A DNA stretch of 64,000 nucleotides. Source: Haloterrigena gelatinilytica (GTDB taxonomy: Archaea; Halobacteriota; Halobacteria; Halobacteriales; Natrialbaceae). Positions 25,546-34,504 of this stretch are shown one piece after another (the first letter of the stretch is position 1; each line of letters opens with the position of its first letter). The stretch is from assembly GCF_013342145.1 (NCBI RefSeq), contig NZ_JABUQZ010000001.1:3782001-3846000 (forward strand), written 5' to 3'. The translations under genes were made by a program, and so were the position numbers. Under the pieces are notes generated by a model. That model did no database searches. It was not told where the DNA came from and saw only the letters and a list, made by a program, of their open reading frames with translations.

Positions 25546-25914
25546 ATGGTCGCTGCGTCACCAATCGGGTCAGCCATCGTGTTCGTGGTGAGCCTGCTGA
25601 TCGGTGCACTGGGAATCTACGTCGGCGCCCGGATCATCGTCGGGGCCGACGACTACGACCACGCGATCGTCACCGCGTTGATCGGGGCGATCGTCTGGGG
25701 GCTCGTCGGCTTCTTCGTCGGGTGGATCCCCCTACTCGGGCCGCTGCTGGCGCTGCTGGCGTACATCGGCGTGATCAACTTCCAGTACCCCGGCGACTGG
25801 ACCGCCGCGGCGATGATCGGCCTCGTCGCCTGGGTGACGGTGCTGGTCGTCCTCTACGCCCTCGCCGCGCTCGGGGTCACCGCCTTCGACGCCGTCGGTA
25901 TCCCCGGCGCCTGA
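25546..25914 (+). CDS. small integral membrane protein of unknown function
   Basis: A 122-residue protein with four predicted membrane helices: SAIVFVVSLLIGALGIYVG, ALIGAIVWGLVGFFVG, LLGPLLALLAYIGVIN, and a last one around VAWVTVLVVLYALAALG. Only a short hydrophilic stretch, IVGADDYDHA, lies between helices 1 and 2. I do not recognise a named family. The ATG at 25546 is chosen over an upstream start five codons earlier. A universal stress protein gene follows 81 bp downstream. Confidence 0.65.
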   Translation: MVAASPIGSAIVFVVSLLIGALGIYVGARIIVGADDYDHAIVTALIGAIVWGLVGFFVGWIPLLGPLLALLAYIGVINFQYPGDWTAAAMIGLVAWVTVLVVLYALAALGVTAFDAVGIPGA

Positions 25915-25995
25915 GCGGCGCCGCGTCCCTTCTCCGGCCCCACGTTGCGAGTGTCGTCCCATAGACGTAAGCGGATTCGTCCCGAATCACGGTCC

Positions 25996-26919
25996 ATGGA
26001 TATGGATACTCGCATTCTCGTTCCGACCGACGGGAGCGACTCCGCGAGGGCGGCCCTCGAGCACGCGCTGGATATCGCCGCCGACCGGGACGCGGTCGTG
26101 CACGTCCTCAACGTCGCGGACACGAACCAGCCGAGTCTCACGCGCCTCGGCACGCAGGTCGTCGACGCCTTAGAGGAGGAAGGCGAGGAGATCGTGTCGG
26201 CGGCCGCCGAACTGGCCGCGGAGCGCGACGTGGCCGTCAGCACGCACGTCGTCCAGGGCGAACCGCGCGAGACGATCGTCGAGTTCGTCACCGCCGGCGC
26301 GGAGTCGGAGTCGGAGTCGGACGACGCGGACGGCGTCGCGTTCGATTTCGTCGTGATGGGAGCCCACGGCCGACGCGGCCTGGGCGAGTACATCCTCGGC
26401 AGCGTCACGGACTACGTCGTCAACCGGAGCGAGGTGCCGGTGCTGACGGTTCGCGCGGCCGACGACGCGAGGGCGACCTACCCCTACGGGGACGTCCTCG
26501 TGCCGACCGACGGGAGCGTTCACGCGAGGGCGGCGGTCGAACTCGGCGCGCAGTTCGCCAACCGCTGTGGCGGGACGTTGCACCTGCTGTCGGTCATGGA
26601 CGAACTGCCGGAGGTCGCCGACGCGGAAACGGCCCCGCTCCCCGCCCAACTCGAGGAGAACTTGCGGGAGGCGCTCGAGGAGGACGCGGCGACCGCCGCG
26701 CGGGCGGGCGCCGACGACGTCGAGACCGCCATCGAGACCGGCTCGGTGCCGCGAGAGGTCCTCGCCTACGCCGAGGCGGAGGCGATCGACCTCGTCGTGA
26801 TGGGCACCCACGGCCGGACCGGTATCGACCGCCACTTGCTCGGCAGTTTCACGGAGCGCGTCATTCGCACGTCCCCGGTTCCCGTTCTCACGACGCGCCG
26901 CGCCGAGGAGATGGACTGA
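25996..26919 (+). CDS. tandem universal stress protein
   Basis: A 307-residue protein of two UspA domains. Domain 1 is about 3-155 and starts TRILVPTDGSDSARAALEHAL. Domain 2 is about 160-305 and starts YPYGDVLVPTDGSVHARAAVEL. Both carry the ATP-binding G-2x-G-9x-GS/T motif: GAHGRRGLGEYILGSVTDYV and GTHGRTGIDRHLLGSFTERV. Ligand-binding USPs of this type respond to stress or sense nucleotides. An ATG two codons later (26002) is an equally good start. Confidence 0.9.
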   Translation: MDMDTRILVPTDGSDSARAALEHALDIAADRDAVVHVLNVADTNQPSLTRLGTQVVDALEEEGEEIVSAAAELAAERDVAVSTHVVQGEPRETIVEFVTAGAESESESDDADGVAFDFVVMGAHGRRGLGEYILGSVTDYVVNRSEVPVLTVRAADDARATYPYGDVLVPTDGSVHARAAVELGAQFANRCGGTLHLLSVMDELPEVADAETAPLPAQLEENLREALEEDAATAARAGADDVETAIETGSVPREVLAYAEAEAIDLVVMGTHGRTGIDRHLLGSFTERVIRTSPVPVLTTRRAEEMD

Positions 26920-27226
26920 CCTCGTTCGCCCGACGCCGGACGTCGCCGCGACTCGTTCGAAACCCTGACAGTCACCGGTAGAACGCCCGACAGCGGAGAC
27001 GAGAAAGCCTATAAGCGGACCGAGACGGGTCCTACGTAGCCACCTGACGGGCTCGGCCCGTCGTTCTACCGATGAACACTCGAACGATCGCTGACGGGGG
27101 TGACCGCCCATCGAGCGACAGACGCTGATCGCTCTCGGAGCGGTCGCCGTCGCGTGCTTCGCGCTGGCTCTCGGAGCGACCGCCGCCACGTCGGCGGACG
27201 GCCACGAAGCCGACCGACACCAGCAG

Positions 27227-28351
27227 TTGGTGAGCACCGGTGACGAGACCTCGCTGTGGCCGTACACGAGCAGCGCGACGACCGTCGAGGAACGGACGCT
27301 CGCGATCAACGTGTTGATCAACGGCGATCCGGCGGAGACGCGCCGGCACCTAGAAGAGCGGAGTCGAGGCGACTGGAACGAGACCGCGCCCGAAGAGGAG
27401 GACGTGAGCGAGACGAACCCCGAGGACGTCGTCGGGACCGAAACGGCCTGGCGCAGCGCCGACGGCTCGACGCGGTACGTCTACGTCTCCACGGGCAACG
27501 AGACGGCCGAGGGCGTGTGGCTCGACGAGAGCTACCAGCTCCACGACGGCGACTACCTCGGCTCGCGCGAGCACATCCGCGCCTACGAGTCGCCTGACCC
27601 CGACGACGAGTGGACCGCGATCCAGGCCCACAGCGAACACTGGGACTGGTTCCGGCTCAGCCACACGGTCGACAGCGCCGAGGACTCCCAGCGCTACGTC
27701 GAACGCGAGTTCATGGATCGGCGGTACGTGTCGAACGTCTCGCGCGTTCACCTGGGTAACGGTCGCGGCTTCGATTCCGACGGCTGGGTGACGGTCGTCG
27801 ACCTCGAGAGCGGCGACCCGCCGTCCCACGTCGCGATCGTCGGCCTCCTTCCCGGACTCCTGCTCGCGAGCCGGGTGTCGACCCGGACCTCGTTCCCGAA
27901 TCCGGTCGCCGCTCGCGTCCCGCGCGCGCTGTGTTTGGCGGGGTCGCTGCTCGGGCTCTACCTCTTCGTCCGGTTCGGCGCCATCGCCGTCGAGGCGCGC
28001 CTCGAGGGGATCGATCCACGGTTCATCGCGGCGGCGTTCTATCCGCTGCTCGCCGTCGGCCTGCCGGTCTGTACGTACTACTTCGCGCGGTCGCTCGACC
28101 GGCCGACGGCCTTCGCGGCCGGCGCGGTCGGCTTCGCGACCGCGATCCTCCTCGATTACACGCTGCTCGGCGTGACTCGACTCCCGCTGAACGTGCTCGT
28201 CCACCGGTTCTCGACCGCGGTCGCCCTCGGATTCATCGCCGTGGGGGCGTCCCACACCGTCCGGGTCGATCCGGAGGACCACGACTACGTGCGCCTCGGC
28301 GCGCTCCTCTGGGTCGTGACGCTACTCGTGCCGCTGCTTCGATTCCTGTAG
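27227..28351 (+). CDS. membrane protein with LssY_C-like extracytoplasmic domain
   Basis: The frame gives 374 residues from a TTG at 27227. Residues about 15-190 are soluble and contain WLDESYQLHDGDYLGSREHI, WTAIQAHSEHWDWFRLSHTV and QRYVEREFMD, resembling the LssY_C domain. About five to six membrane helices follow to the end. Sequence in the same frame upstream (27110-27226) encodes a typical signal peptide (LIALGAVAVACFALALGATAAT), but there is no ATG, GTG or TTG before it. It begins ATCGAGCGACAG just after a TGA. The true start is probably at 27110, with a non-standard or miscalled codon. The stop overlaps the next, convergent gene by 30 nt. Confidence 0.6.
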   Translation: MVSTGDETSLWPYTSSATTVEERTLAINVLINGDPAETRRHLEERSRGDWNETAPEEEDVSETNPEDVVGTETAWRSADGSTRYVYVSTGNETAEGVWLDESYQLHDGDYLGSREHIRAYESPDPDDEWTAIQAHSEHWDWFRLSHTVDSAEDSQRYVEREFMDRRYVSNVSRVHLGNGRGFDSDGWVTVVDLESGDPPSHVAIVGLLPGLLLASRVSTRTSFPNPVAARVPRALCLAGSLLGLYLFVRFGAIAVEARLEGIDPRFIAAAFYPLLAVGLPVCTYYFARSLDRPTAFAAGAVGFATAILLDYTLLGVTRLPLNVLVHRFSTAVALGFIAVGASHTVRVDPEDHDYVRLGALLWVVTLLVPLLRFL

Positions 28352-28681
28352 CCGCCCTCGACCCTCCGCGGGCATCGACTCGAGGTCGTCGGGGCTCGTG
28401 TACGGGCGCACCCACGGGGAGGTCACCTGCGTGTAGCCGACGACGCCCACGAACGTGGCGAGGTAACACAGCCAGCGCGGGACCCCGAAGTCCTGAATCC
28501 AGAGCACCATCACCAGCGCCCAGCCGGCCAACACGACCGCGTCGCGACAGATCCGTTCGGCGTTGTGCCGGAGGTACGCACGCAATCGGCGACGCCGGGA
28601 CTCGAGGACCGGGCGATCGTCGTCTACCGGGTCGACGTCGGCGCGGTCCGTCCCGGAGTGGAGAGATTCCGTTTCGCTCAC
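28322..28681 (-). CDS. small membrane protein of unknown function
   Basis: 119 residues. An acidic N-terminus of about 30 residues is followed by an Arg-rich helix (ESRRRRLRAYLRHNAERICRD), two membrane helices (AVVLAGWALVMVLWIQDFG and WLCYLATFVGVVGYTQV) and a charged C-terminal tail. It is convergent with, and overlaps by 30 nt, the LssY-like gene. It may form a pair with the divergently transcribed arylsulfotransferase-like gene at 28920. I do not recognise a named family. Confidence 0.6.
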   Translation of the reverse strand: MSETESLHSGTDRADVDPVDDDRPVLESRRRRLRAYLRHNAERICRDAVVLAGWALVMVLWIQDFGVPRWLCYLATFVGVVGYTQVTSPWVRPYTSPDDLESMPAEGRGRLQESKQRHE

Positions 28682-28919
28682 CGTTGCTGCGGAGGTTCGG
28701 GAGCGGTCGCATACGCTTTTCGGTCGCGAGCACGCGCCGGCAGGGGGAGGCGTCGTCGGGGTGCGGTCGGAACCGACTCCGACCGGCGGCCCTGCAACCG
28801 CGGCGTTTCGCTCGCCGTCATCGCTACCGAGTCAGCTAGAAAAAACACTAATACTTCGCTCCGGAAACGAAAGCCAATGGGTTCCCAGCTGGCGTTTCGA
28901 GACTCGAGGGTGGTAGACC

Positions 28920-30356
28920 GTGGCTGATCGTTCGCAATCGCCGCTCGCAGCCGTCCGGTCGGGTGCGTCCCGGGGTCGATCGGCGCTCTCGCGGAACCGC
29001 CTCCGCGTCGTTTTTCTGGCCGTCATCCTCCTCTCGGCCGCCGCCGTGGCGAGCGCGGCGATGAGCGACGACCTCTCGACCGCCTCCGAGGAGGACGTTC
29101 CGGACGCGCCGGCGACCGAGAACCACACGGTCGTAACCGAGTCCGGACGGGCGGGGACGATCACCGTCTACGAGCCCGACGGCGAGGTGGCGTACTACAA
29201 TAACACGCGGACGAAGTACTTCGACGCCGACCCCGTCGAGGGCGACCCGATGACCATCGAGTACACGGCGACGGACACGATCCACAGCGAGGGACCGACC
29301 TGTAGCGACCCGCCGTGCGCGCTGAACGTCATCGAGCGCGTCGACCTCGAGGACGAGAATCCCGAGCCCGAGGTCATCTACGAGCGCTACGACTACAAGG
29401 AGACCGCCGGCGAGTGGCACGACTCCGACCGCATCAACGAGACGCACGTGGTCGTCGCCGACATCGTCGCCGATCAGGTCTTCATCGTCAACACGGAGAC
29501 GGAGGTCGTCGAGTGGCTCTGGGACGCCCAGAGCGACTTCCCCGTCGAGGGCGGCGGCCCGTACCCCGGCGACTGGGCTCACATCAACGACGTCGAGTAC
29601 ATCGACGAGGGCCAACACGAGGGGCGGATCGTGGCCAGCCTCCGGAACCAGGACCAGGTCGTCTTCCTCGACCGGGAGGAGGGACTGGTCGAGAACTGGA
29701 CGCTGGGCAGCGAGAACGACTACGACGTCCAGTACGAACAGCACAACCCCGATTACATCCCCGAATCACAGGGCGGGCCGGCGATCGTCGTCGCTGACTC
29801 CGAGAACGGCCGCGTTCAGGAGTTCCATCGCGAGGACGGCGAGTGGAACCGCACCTGGCAGTGGGAGGACGACCGGATTCAGTGGCCCCGCGACGCCGAC
29901 CGCCTCCCCAACGGGAACACGCTCATCGCCGACAGTCACGGCAACCGCGTGATCGAGGTCAACGAGTCCGGCGACATCGTCTGGGAAGTCGGATCGACCC
30001 TCCCCTACGAGGCGGAACGCCTCGAGACCGGCCCCGAAAGCGAGGGCGGGCAGAGCGCGGCCGAACTCGGCCTCGAGTCGCGCACGGTCGACGACAGCGG
30101 CGGCGGAGGCGGGAGCAGTGGCCTCTTCGGCTTCGATCCGCTCGGCTGGGCCGGCGACCTCCTCGAGGATCTCCTGCCACACCGGATCCACAACGGACTG
30201 CTGTTCGCGTCGCCGGTCTGGATGGGCGCCTCCGAGTTCGCGGCCGTCGGCATCGCGATCCTGACCGGGCTGGCATGGCTCGGGATGGAGACCCGATGGA
30301 AACTCCGCGACGCCGGCGTTCGGTTCCGCCTGCCCGTCTACCGGCGGGGCGACTGA
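28920..30356 (+). CDS. arylsulfotransferase (ASST)-like beta-propeller membrane protein
   Basis: A 478-residue protein starting at a GTG at 28920. An N-terminal signal-anchor helix (VVFLAVILLSAAAVASAA, about 30-47) is followed by an extracytoplasmic beta propeller (about 65-375) with WD-like blades: VVADIVADQVFIVN, WAHINDVEYIDEGQHEGRI, DRLPNGNTLIADSHGNRVIE. One C-terminal membrane helix lies near 440, and a short basic tail ends it. The fold matches the arylsulfotransferase/ASST family, which in bacteria moves sulfate between phenols. The catalytic His cannot be assigned with confidence, so activity is uncertain. It is likely linked to the LssY-like neighbour. Confidence 0.75.
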   Translation: MADRSQSPLAAVRSGASRGRSALSRNRLRVVFLAVILLSAAAVASAAMSDDLSTASEEDVPDAPATENHTVVTESGRAGTITVYEPDGEVAYYNNTRTKYFDADPVEGDPMTIEYTATDTIHSEGPTCSDPPCALNVIERVDLEDENPEPEVIYERYDYKETAGEWHDSDRINETHVVVADIVADQVFIVNTETEVVEWLWDAQSDFPVEGGGPYPGDWAHINDVEYIDEGQHEGRIVASLRNQDQVVFLDREEGLVENWTLGSENDYDVQYEQHNPDYIPESQGGPAIVVADSENGRVQEFHREDGEWNRTWQWEDDRIQWPRDADRLPNGNTLIADSHGNRVIEVNESGDIVWEVGSTLPYEAERLETGPESEGGQSAAELGLESRTVDDSGGGGGSSGLFGFDPLGWAGDLLEDLLPHRIHNGLLFASPVWMGASEFAAVGIAILTGLAWLGMETRWKLRDAGVRFRLPVYRRGD

Positions 30357-30444
30357 TTCCGGCCGACCCTCGATTTTACCGCCGCTATCGGTATCGATCC
30401 CTGTGAGCGACTCGCTGCGGAGCGAGCGGCCGGCTGTCGACCGT

Positions 30445-31428
30445 TCAGCGGGTCGCCGTGTACGCGAGAAACACCGCCGTGCCGAGCGCCGCGGCGTACC
30501 ACAGCGTCCCCACGCGGATCACGACCGTCGCGGCGGCCGCGACGGCTTCGGGGTAGCCGAACGTGAGCAACACGCCGACCATCGACGCCTCCGCCGCCGC
30601 GAGTCCGCCGGGCAGCATCGACACCGCTCCGACGACCGATCCGAGGCCGAAGACGAACAGCCCGATCACGACGCTGGTTTCGACGCCGAACCCGTCGAGC
30701 ACCAGCCAGAGCGCGACGCCCTCCAGACCCCACGCCGCGAGACTGACCAGCGTCGCGACGACCAGCGGGCGGAACCGAAACAACTGGTACGCGCTCTCGT
30801 AGAACCGCTCGAGTTCGGTCGCGTACTCGCCGACGACCGGGAGCGACTCGAGTCGCGCGAGGATCGCCAGACAGGCCCGTCGCCACTGGAGCAGGCCGAT
30901 CCCGGCTCCGATGGCGCCGAGAACGGCGACGATGGGGAGCGACGAACGGCTGTAGACCAGCAGGCCGAGCGCGGCCATCGCGCTGAGCGCGATGAGATCC
31001 GTGATGCGCTCGGCGCCGACGACGGAGGTGGTCTTGCTCGCGGGGACCCCGCGCGTATCGCGGAGGAACCACGCCTTCCAGACCTCGCCGGCCTTCCCCG
31101 GCGTGACGACCATCATCAGGCCGCTGAAGAAGGCGATGGCGCTCGCCTCGAGCGGAACGTCTACCTCGAGGCGCCGGAGGTAGTAGTGCCACTTGGCGAA
31201 GCGGAAGCCGTAGCCGATCGTCGTCAGGCCGATGACGGTCGCGAACGTCCGCCAGCGCAGGGTGGCGAGGGCGTTCGTCACGTCGCCGACGTTCGCGTAG
31301 GCGGCGAGGCCGAGGAAGACGGCGACCGAGAGCAGCGCCGTCAGCCAGACGCCGTGATCGCGGACGACCCGCCGGCAGCGGTCGACGACGCTCCGACCGA
31401 CCCCGCCGGCCTCACCGCTCGTCGTCAC
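30445..31428 (-). CDS. lysylphosphatidylglycerol synthase-like (UPF0104/AglD-type) membrane protein
   Basis: A 327-residue polytopic protein with about eight membrane helices. It has the UPF0104 family landmarks WRTFATVIGLTTIGYGFRFAKWHYYLR, FFSGLMMVVTPGKAGEVWKAWFLRD, ERITDLIALSAMA and SMLPGGLAAAEASMVGVLL. It has the flippase-like membrane domain without the soluble synthase domain. Related haloarchaeal proteins (AglD group) have been tied to surface glycan assembly, so a role in moving or handling polyprenyl-linked sugars is plausible. Its start overlaps the PHP gene stop by 4 nt, in a UbiA-PHP-UPF0104 operon. Confidence 0.85.
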   Translation of the reverse strand: MTTSGEAGGVGRSVVDRCRRVVRDHGVWLTALLSVAVFLGLAAYANVGDVTNALATLRWRTFATVIGLTTIGYGFRFAKWHYYLRRLEVDVPLEASAIAFFSGLMMVVTPGKAGEVWKAWFLRDTRGVPASKTTSVVGAERITDLIALSAMAALGLLVYSRSSLPIVAVLGAIGAGIGLLQWRRACLAILARLESLPVVGEYATELERFYESAYQLFRFRPLVVATLVSLAAWGLEGVALWLVLDGFGVETSVVIGLFVFGLGSVVGAVSMLPGGLAAAEASMVGVLLTFGYPEAVAAAATVVIRVGTLWYAAALGTAVFLAYTATR

Positions 31429-32105
31429 GGTGATCGCCTCGAGGTGAGCGCCGCGACGACGCGACCGGAGGCGGTGCGGAACTGGTGGAGTTTCGTCGCG
31501 ACGTGCCCGGAGAGGTATCGTCCGCGACCGCCCGGACGCACGCGCCCGTCGCGTACCGCGTCCGCGAGCGATCCGGCGCCCTCGACTCGGGTGTACGCGC
31601 GGCCGACTTCCATCGGGAAGTGAGCGTCGCTGCCGCCGGTCGCCGGCAGGTCGCGAGCGGCCGCGAACGAGGCCGCGCGCTCGTTGAACCGGCGGCGAAC
31701 GCAGCGGGAGTTCACCGCTTCGACCCCGTCGACGGCGTCGGCGAGGGCCTCGAGGTCCGTCTCGTAGCGCTGTCGCAGCGCGTCGAACGGATGCGAGAGG
31801 ACGGCGACGCCGCCCTGCTCGTGGACCCGGTCGACCACCGTCAGCGGATCGGCTCGAGGCGGCGCCTCCGTCACGTCGAGGGCCAGCAGGTGGCCCTCGG
31901 TCGTCGTCACTTCGACGCCGGCGACAACGTCGAGATCGGCCGGCGCGGCGTCCCGGACGGCGGCGACGTTGGCCAGCGTGTCGTGGTCGGTGACGGCGAT
32001 GCCGTCGAGTCCGGCCTCGACCGCCGCCGCGGCCACGCGCTCGGGCGGCGTGCTCGAGCAGGGCGAGGCGTCCGTGTGCACCTGGAGATCGTATCGTCGT
32101 GTCAT
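31425..32105 (-). CDS. PHP-domain phosphoesterase
   Basis: A 226-residue PHP domain with the metal motifs in order: LQVHTDAS (His10, Asp12), VTDHDT (Asp40, His41), AGVEVTT (Glu65), VLSHPFDA (His105) and GGSDAHF (Asp160, His162). These build the trinuclear metal site of PHP phosphoesterases. It is cytoplasmic with no signal. It lies 31 bp after the UbiA gene and is coupled to the UPF0104 gene. That suggests its substrate is a phosphorylated product of the UbiA enzyme, for example the 5-phosphate of polyprenyl-phospho-ribose-5-phosphate. This is inference. Confidence 0.85.
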   Translation of the reverse strand: MTRRYDLQVHTDASPCSSTPPERVAAAAVEAGLDGIAVTDHDTLANVAAVRDAAPADLDVVAGVEVTTTEGHLLALDVTEAPPRADPLTVVDRVHEQGGVAVLSHPFDALRQRYETDLEALADAVDGVEAVNSRCVRRRFNERAASFAAARDLPATGGSDAHFPMEVGRAYTRVEGAGSLADAVRDGRVRPGGRGRYLSGHVATKLHQFRTASGRVVAALTSRRSP

Positions 32106-32136
32106 GGCGGGCTCGATTTGGAGCGGGGTGAGACGG

Positions 32137-33051
32137 TCACGCGATCACCTCGAGGAGTCGGGGCGGGACCCGGTACAGGACCGCGACGACGAGAAGCCCC
32201 CAGACGACGAGATTGATGAGAAACGGGGGATCGGCGAAGAGGAACTTCGGGTCGCCGCCCAGCGTTCGCGTGTAGACGAGGAGGTGGTAGCGGAAGGTCG
32301 CGAAGAAGGCGAAGGGGAGCGTGGTCATCATCCACGGACCGCCGCGGAAGAACGTGTAGAGCGAATAGGAGACGAGCAGCGCCGCCAGAACGACGACGAG
32401 CCACTGGTCGAGCGTCTCCTCGGTGTACTCGGCGAGGGTCGCGCGCGACGCGGCCGGATCGTCGCTGACGACCATCTCGTGGCGGCGCTTGCCGAGCGCG
32501 AGCATGAGCGCCCCGAGGAACGTACAGACGACGAGCCAGGGGCTCAGGGAGACGTCGATGGCGACGACGCCGGCGACGGCCCGCAGCACGAACCCGATGG
32601 CGATGACCATCACGTCGACGATGACGACCTCCTTCAGAAACGCGGAGTAGAGCGCGTTCTGTACGAGGTACGCGCAGACGACGAGCAGGAACAGCGGGCC
32701 GAGGTACCAGGAGAGGGTGAGACCGCCGGCGAAGAGCAGGATCGCGAACGCCACCGCCACGGAGACCGGGACCCGTCCGCTGGCGATGGGGCGGTGTTTC
32801 TTTCGCGGGTGGTTGCGATCCTCCTCGATATCGAGGATGTCGTTGCCGATGTACGTCGTGCCCGCGACGGCACAGAAGGCGACGATCCCGAGGGCGACGT
32901 TCGTGACGGCGACCGGATCGAACAGGCTCCTGGAGAAGACGAGCCCCACGAGCAGTATTCCCTGCTTGTACCACTGCCAGGGGCGTATCTCCCTTACCAG
33001 ACCGGAGACGGTCACCGCGACCCGACTCCGGTCGGCGTAGGCGCGGTTCAT
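32137..33051 (-). CDS. UbiA-family prenyltransferase, decaprenyl-phosphate phosphoribosyltransferase-like
   Basis: A 304-residue membrane protein with about nine helices. The N-terminal REIRPWQWYKQGILLVGLVFS and the metal-binding GNDILDIEEDRNHPRKKHRP IASG region match the DPPR synthase branch of UbiA (Mycobacterium Rv3806c type) rather than quinone or lipid prenyltransferases. The second motif lies at GKRRHEMVVS and YTEETLDQ. This branch moves phosphoribose from PRPP onto a polyprenyl phosphate. The start is ATG 33051. It is the first gene of the UbiA-PHP-UPF0104 operon. Confidence 0.82.
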   Translation of the reverse strand: MNRAYADRSRVAVTVSGLVREIRPWQWYKQGILLVGLVFSRSLFDPVAVTNVALGIVAFCAVAGTTYIGNDILDIEEDRNHPRKKHRPIASGRVPVSVAVAFAILLFAGGLTLSWYLGPLFLLVVCAYLVQNALYSAFLKEVVIVDVMVIAIGFVLRAVAGVVAIDVSLSPWLVVCTFLGALMLALGKRRHEMVVSDDPAASRATLAEYTEETLDQWLVVVLAALLVSYSLYTFFRGGPWMMTTLPFAFFATFRYHLLVYTRTLGGDPKFLFADPPFLINLVVWGLLVVAVLYRVPPRLLEVIA

Positions 33052-33414
33052 CCGTCTGTCCTCCCACACAGGTCGGCAAAAAGATCGGGCTTGCCTGTAA
33101 CGGATCTGCGGCGCTACGCTACCGCTTCCCGACGTCAGGCGCCCGGAAACGCGCGCGTGCCGCTCGCTCGAGCAGCGACCGACCGTGGCGCAACGCGGGT
33201 AACTCACCGGATCGCCGTACGCCGAATCACCGCTCGGTTAGCGGCCGACTGACTCGGTTTCACGGGGCGAACGGTCGCTCGTCACGAGCGCGCCGCCCGC
33301 GCTATCGCGCCCCGATCCGCCGGTTCGCGGTCCGCGAGGGGATCGAGCCACGTACGGCCCGCAAAACGCCGATACACTATTGAGGCGCCGTGTTGACGTC
33401 CAGTTTGATTCACG
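33052..33414. other. intergenic stretch between divergent glycan genes
   Basis: 363 bp between the divergent UbiA and epimerase starts. It must hold both promoters. I see a weak ACACTATTGA element about 35-45 nt before the epimerase ATG at 33415 but no strong TATA box, palindrome, tRNA or convincing small gene. Confidence 0.5.
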
Positions 33415-34503
33415 ATGAGCGATAGTGAGCGCGCCGACGACTCGAGCGGCTCGCTTCTCGTCACCGGGGGGACCGGATTCCTCGGCCTGCACGCGTGCCA
33501 GTACTTCCGCGACCGGGGATGGGACGTCACCGCGTTCGATCTCAAGCCGTTCGAGCCGGACGACGATACGGACGGAATCGAGTTCGTCGAAGGGGACGTT
33601 CGAAGCGAGGCGTCCGTCGCCGACGCGCTCGAGGAGAGCGACGCCACCGCGGTGGTGCACACGGCGGCCGCGCTCCCGCTGTGGGACGCCGACCGCATCC
33701 GAGAGACGACCGTCGACGGGACGCGAAACGTGCTCTGGGCGGCGAACGACCGCGACGTCGAGCGGGTCTGTTACGTCTCCTCGACGGCGGTGTACGGAAC
33801 CCACGACACGCACCCCATCACCGAGGAGTCGCCCCTGGACGGGGTCGGCCCCTACGGCGAGGCCAAGATCGAGGCCGAGAAGGTCTGTCAGGACTTCCGC
33901 CGCATGGGGATGTGCGTCCCGATCGTTCGCCCGAAGACGTTCATCGGCCCGCAGCGACTCGGCGTGTTTCAGGTGCTGTTCGACTGGATCGAGGACGGCG
34001 CGAACGTTCCGCTCGTCGGCCGGGGGAACAACCGCTACCAGCTGCTACACGTTCGCGACCTCGTCACCGCCATCGAACTGCTGCTCACCGAGGACGAGGA
34101 ATCGGTGAACGACACGTTCAACGTCGGTACCGACGAATTCGGTACGATGAAGGAGGACTTCCAGGCCCCGATCGACTACGCGGGGACGGGCAAACGAACC
34201 ATCGGAACGCCCGCCTTCCTCACGGTCGCGGTCCTCCGCGTACTGGACGAACTGAACCTCTCGCCGCTGTATCCGTGGGTCTACGAGACGGCCCACGAGG
34301 ACTCCTACGTCTCCGTCGAGAAGCTGAAGGATCTCGGCTGGGAGCCAGAGTACTCCAACCAAGAGGCGCTCGTGGAGACCTACGAGTGGTACCTCGAGAA
34401 CTACGAGGCCGACGAGGTGGCCGACGAGAGCGGCTTGGACCACCGCGTCGCGTGGGACCAGGGCGCCCTCGCCGTCGCGAAGAAGATCTCGCAGCGGATC
34501 TGA
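33415..34503 (+). CDS. NAD-dependent epimerase/dehydratase
   Basis: A 362-residue extended SDR. It has TGGTGFLG (residues 17-24) for NAD(P) binding, VVHTAAALPLWDADRIRET in the place of the NNAG motif, a catalytic Ser/Thr in VSSTAVYG, and Tyr-Lys in PYGEAKIEAEK. Conserved LVGRGNNRYQLLHVRDLVTAI is typical of nucleotide-sugar or polyprenyl-sugar epimerases. The last 60 residues form a variable substrate domain. It is 1 bp from the GT-C gene downstream, so the two are coupled. The sugar is unknown. Beside the UbiA enzyme, a ribose-to-arabinose-type epimerisation is one possibility. Confidence 0.87.
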   Translation: MSDSERADDSSGSLLVTGGTGFLGLHACQYFRDRGWDVTAFDLKPFEPDDDTDGIEFVEGDVRSEASVADALEESDATAVVHTAAALPLWDADRIRETTVDGTRNVLWAANDRDVERVCYVSSTAVYGTHDTHPITEESPLDGVGPYGEAKIEAEKVCQDFRRMGMCVPIVRPKTFIGPQRLGVFQVLFDWIEDGANVPLVGRGNNRYQLLHVRDLVTAIELLLTEDEESVNDTFNVGTDEFGTMKEDFQAPIDYAGTGKRTIGTPAFLTVAVLRVLDELNLSPLYPWVYETAHEDSYVSVEKLKDLGWEPEYSNQEALVETYEWYLENYEADEVADESGLDHRVAWDQGALAVAKKISQRI

Positions 34504-34504
34504 G

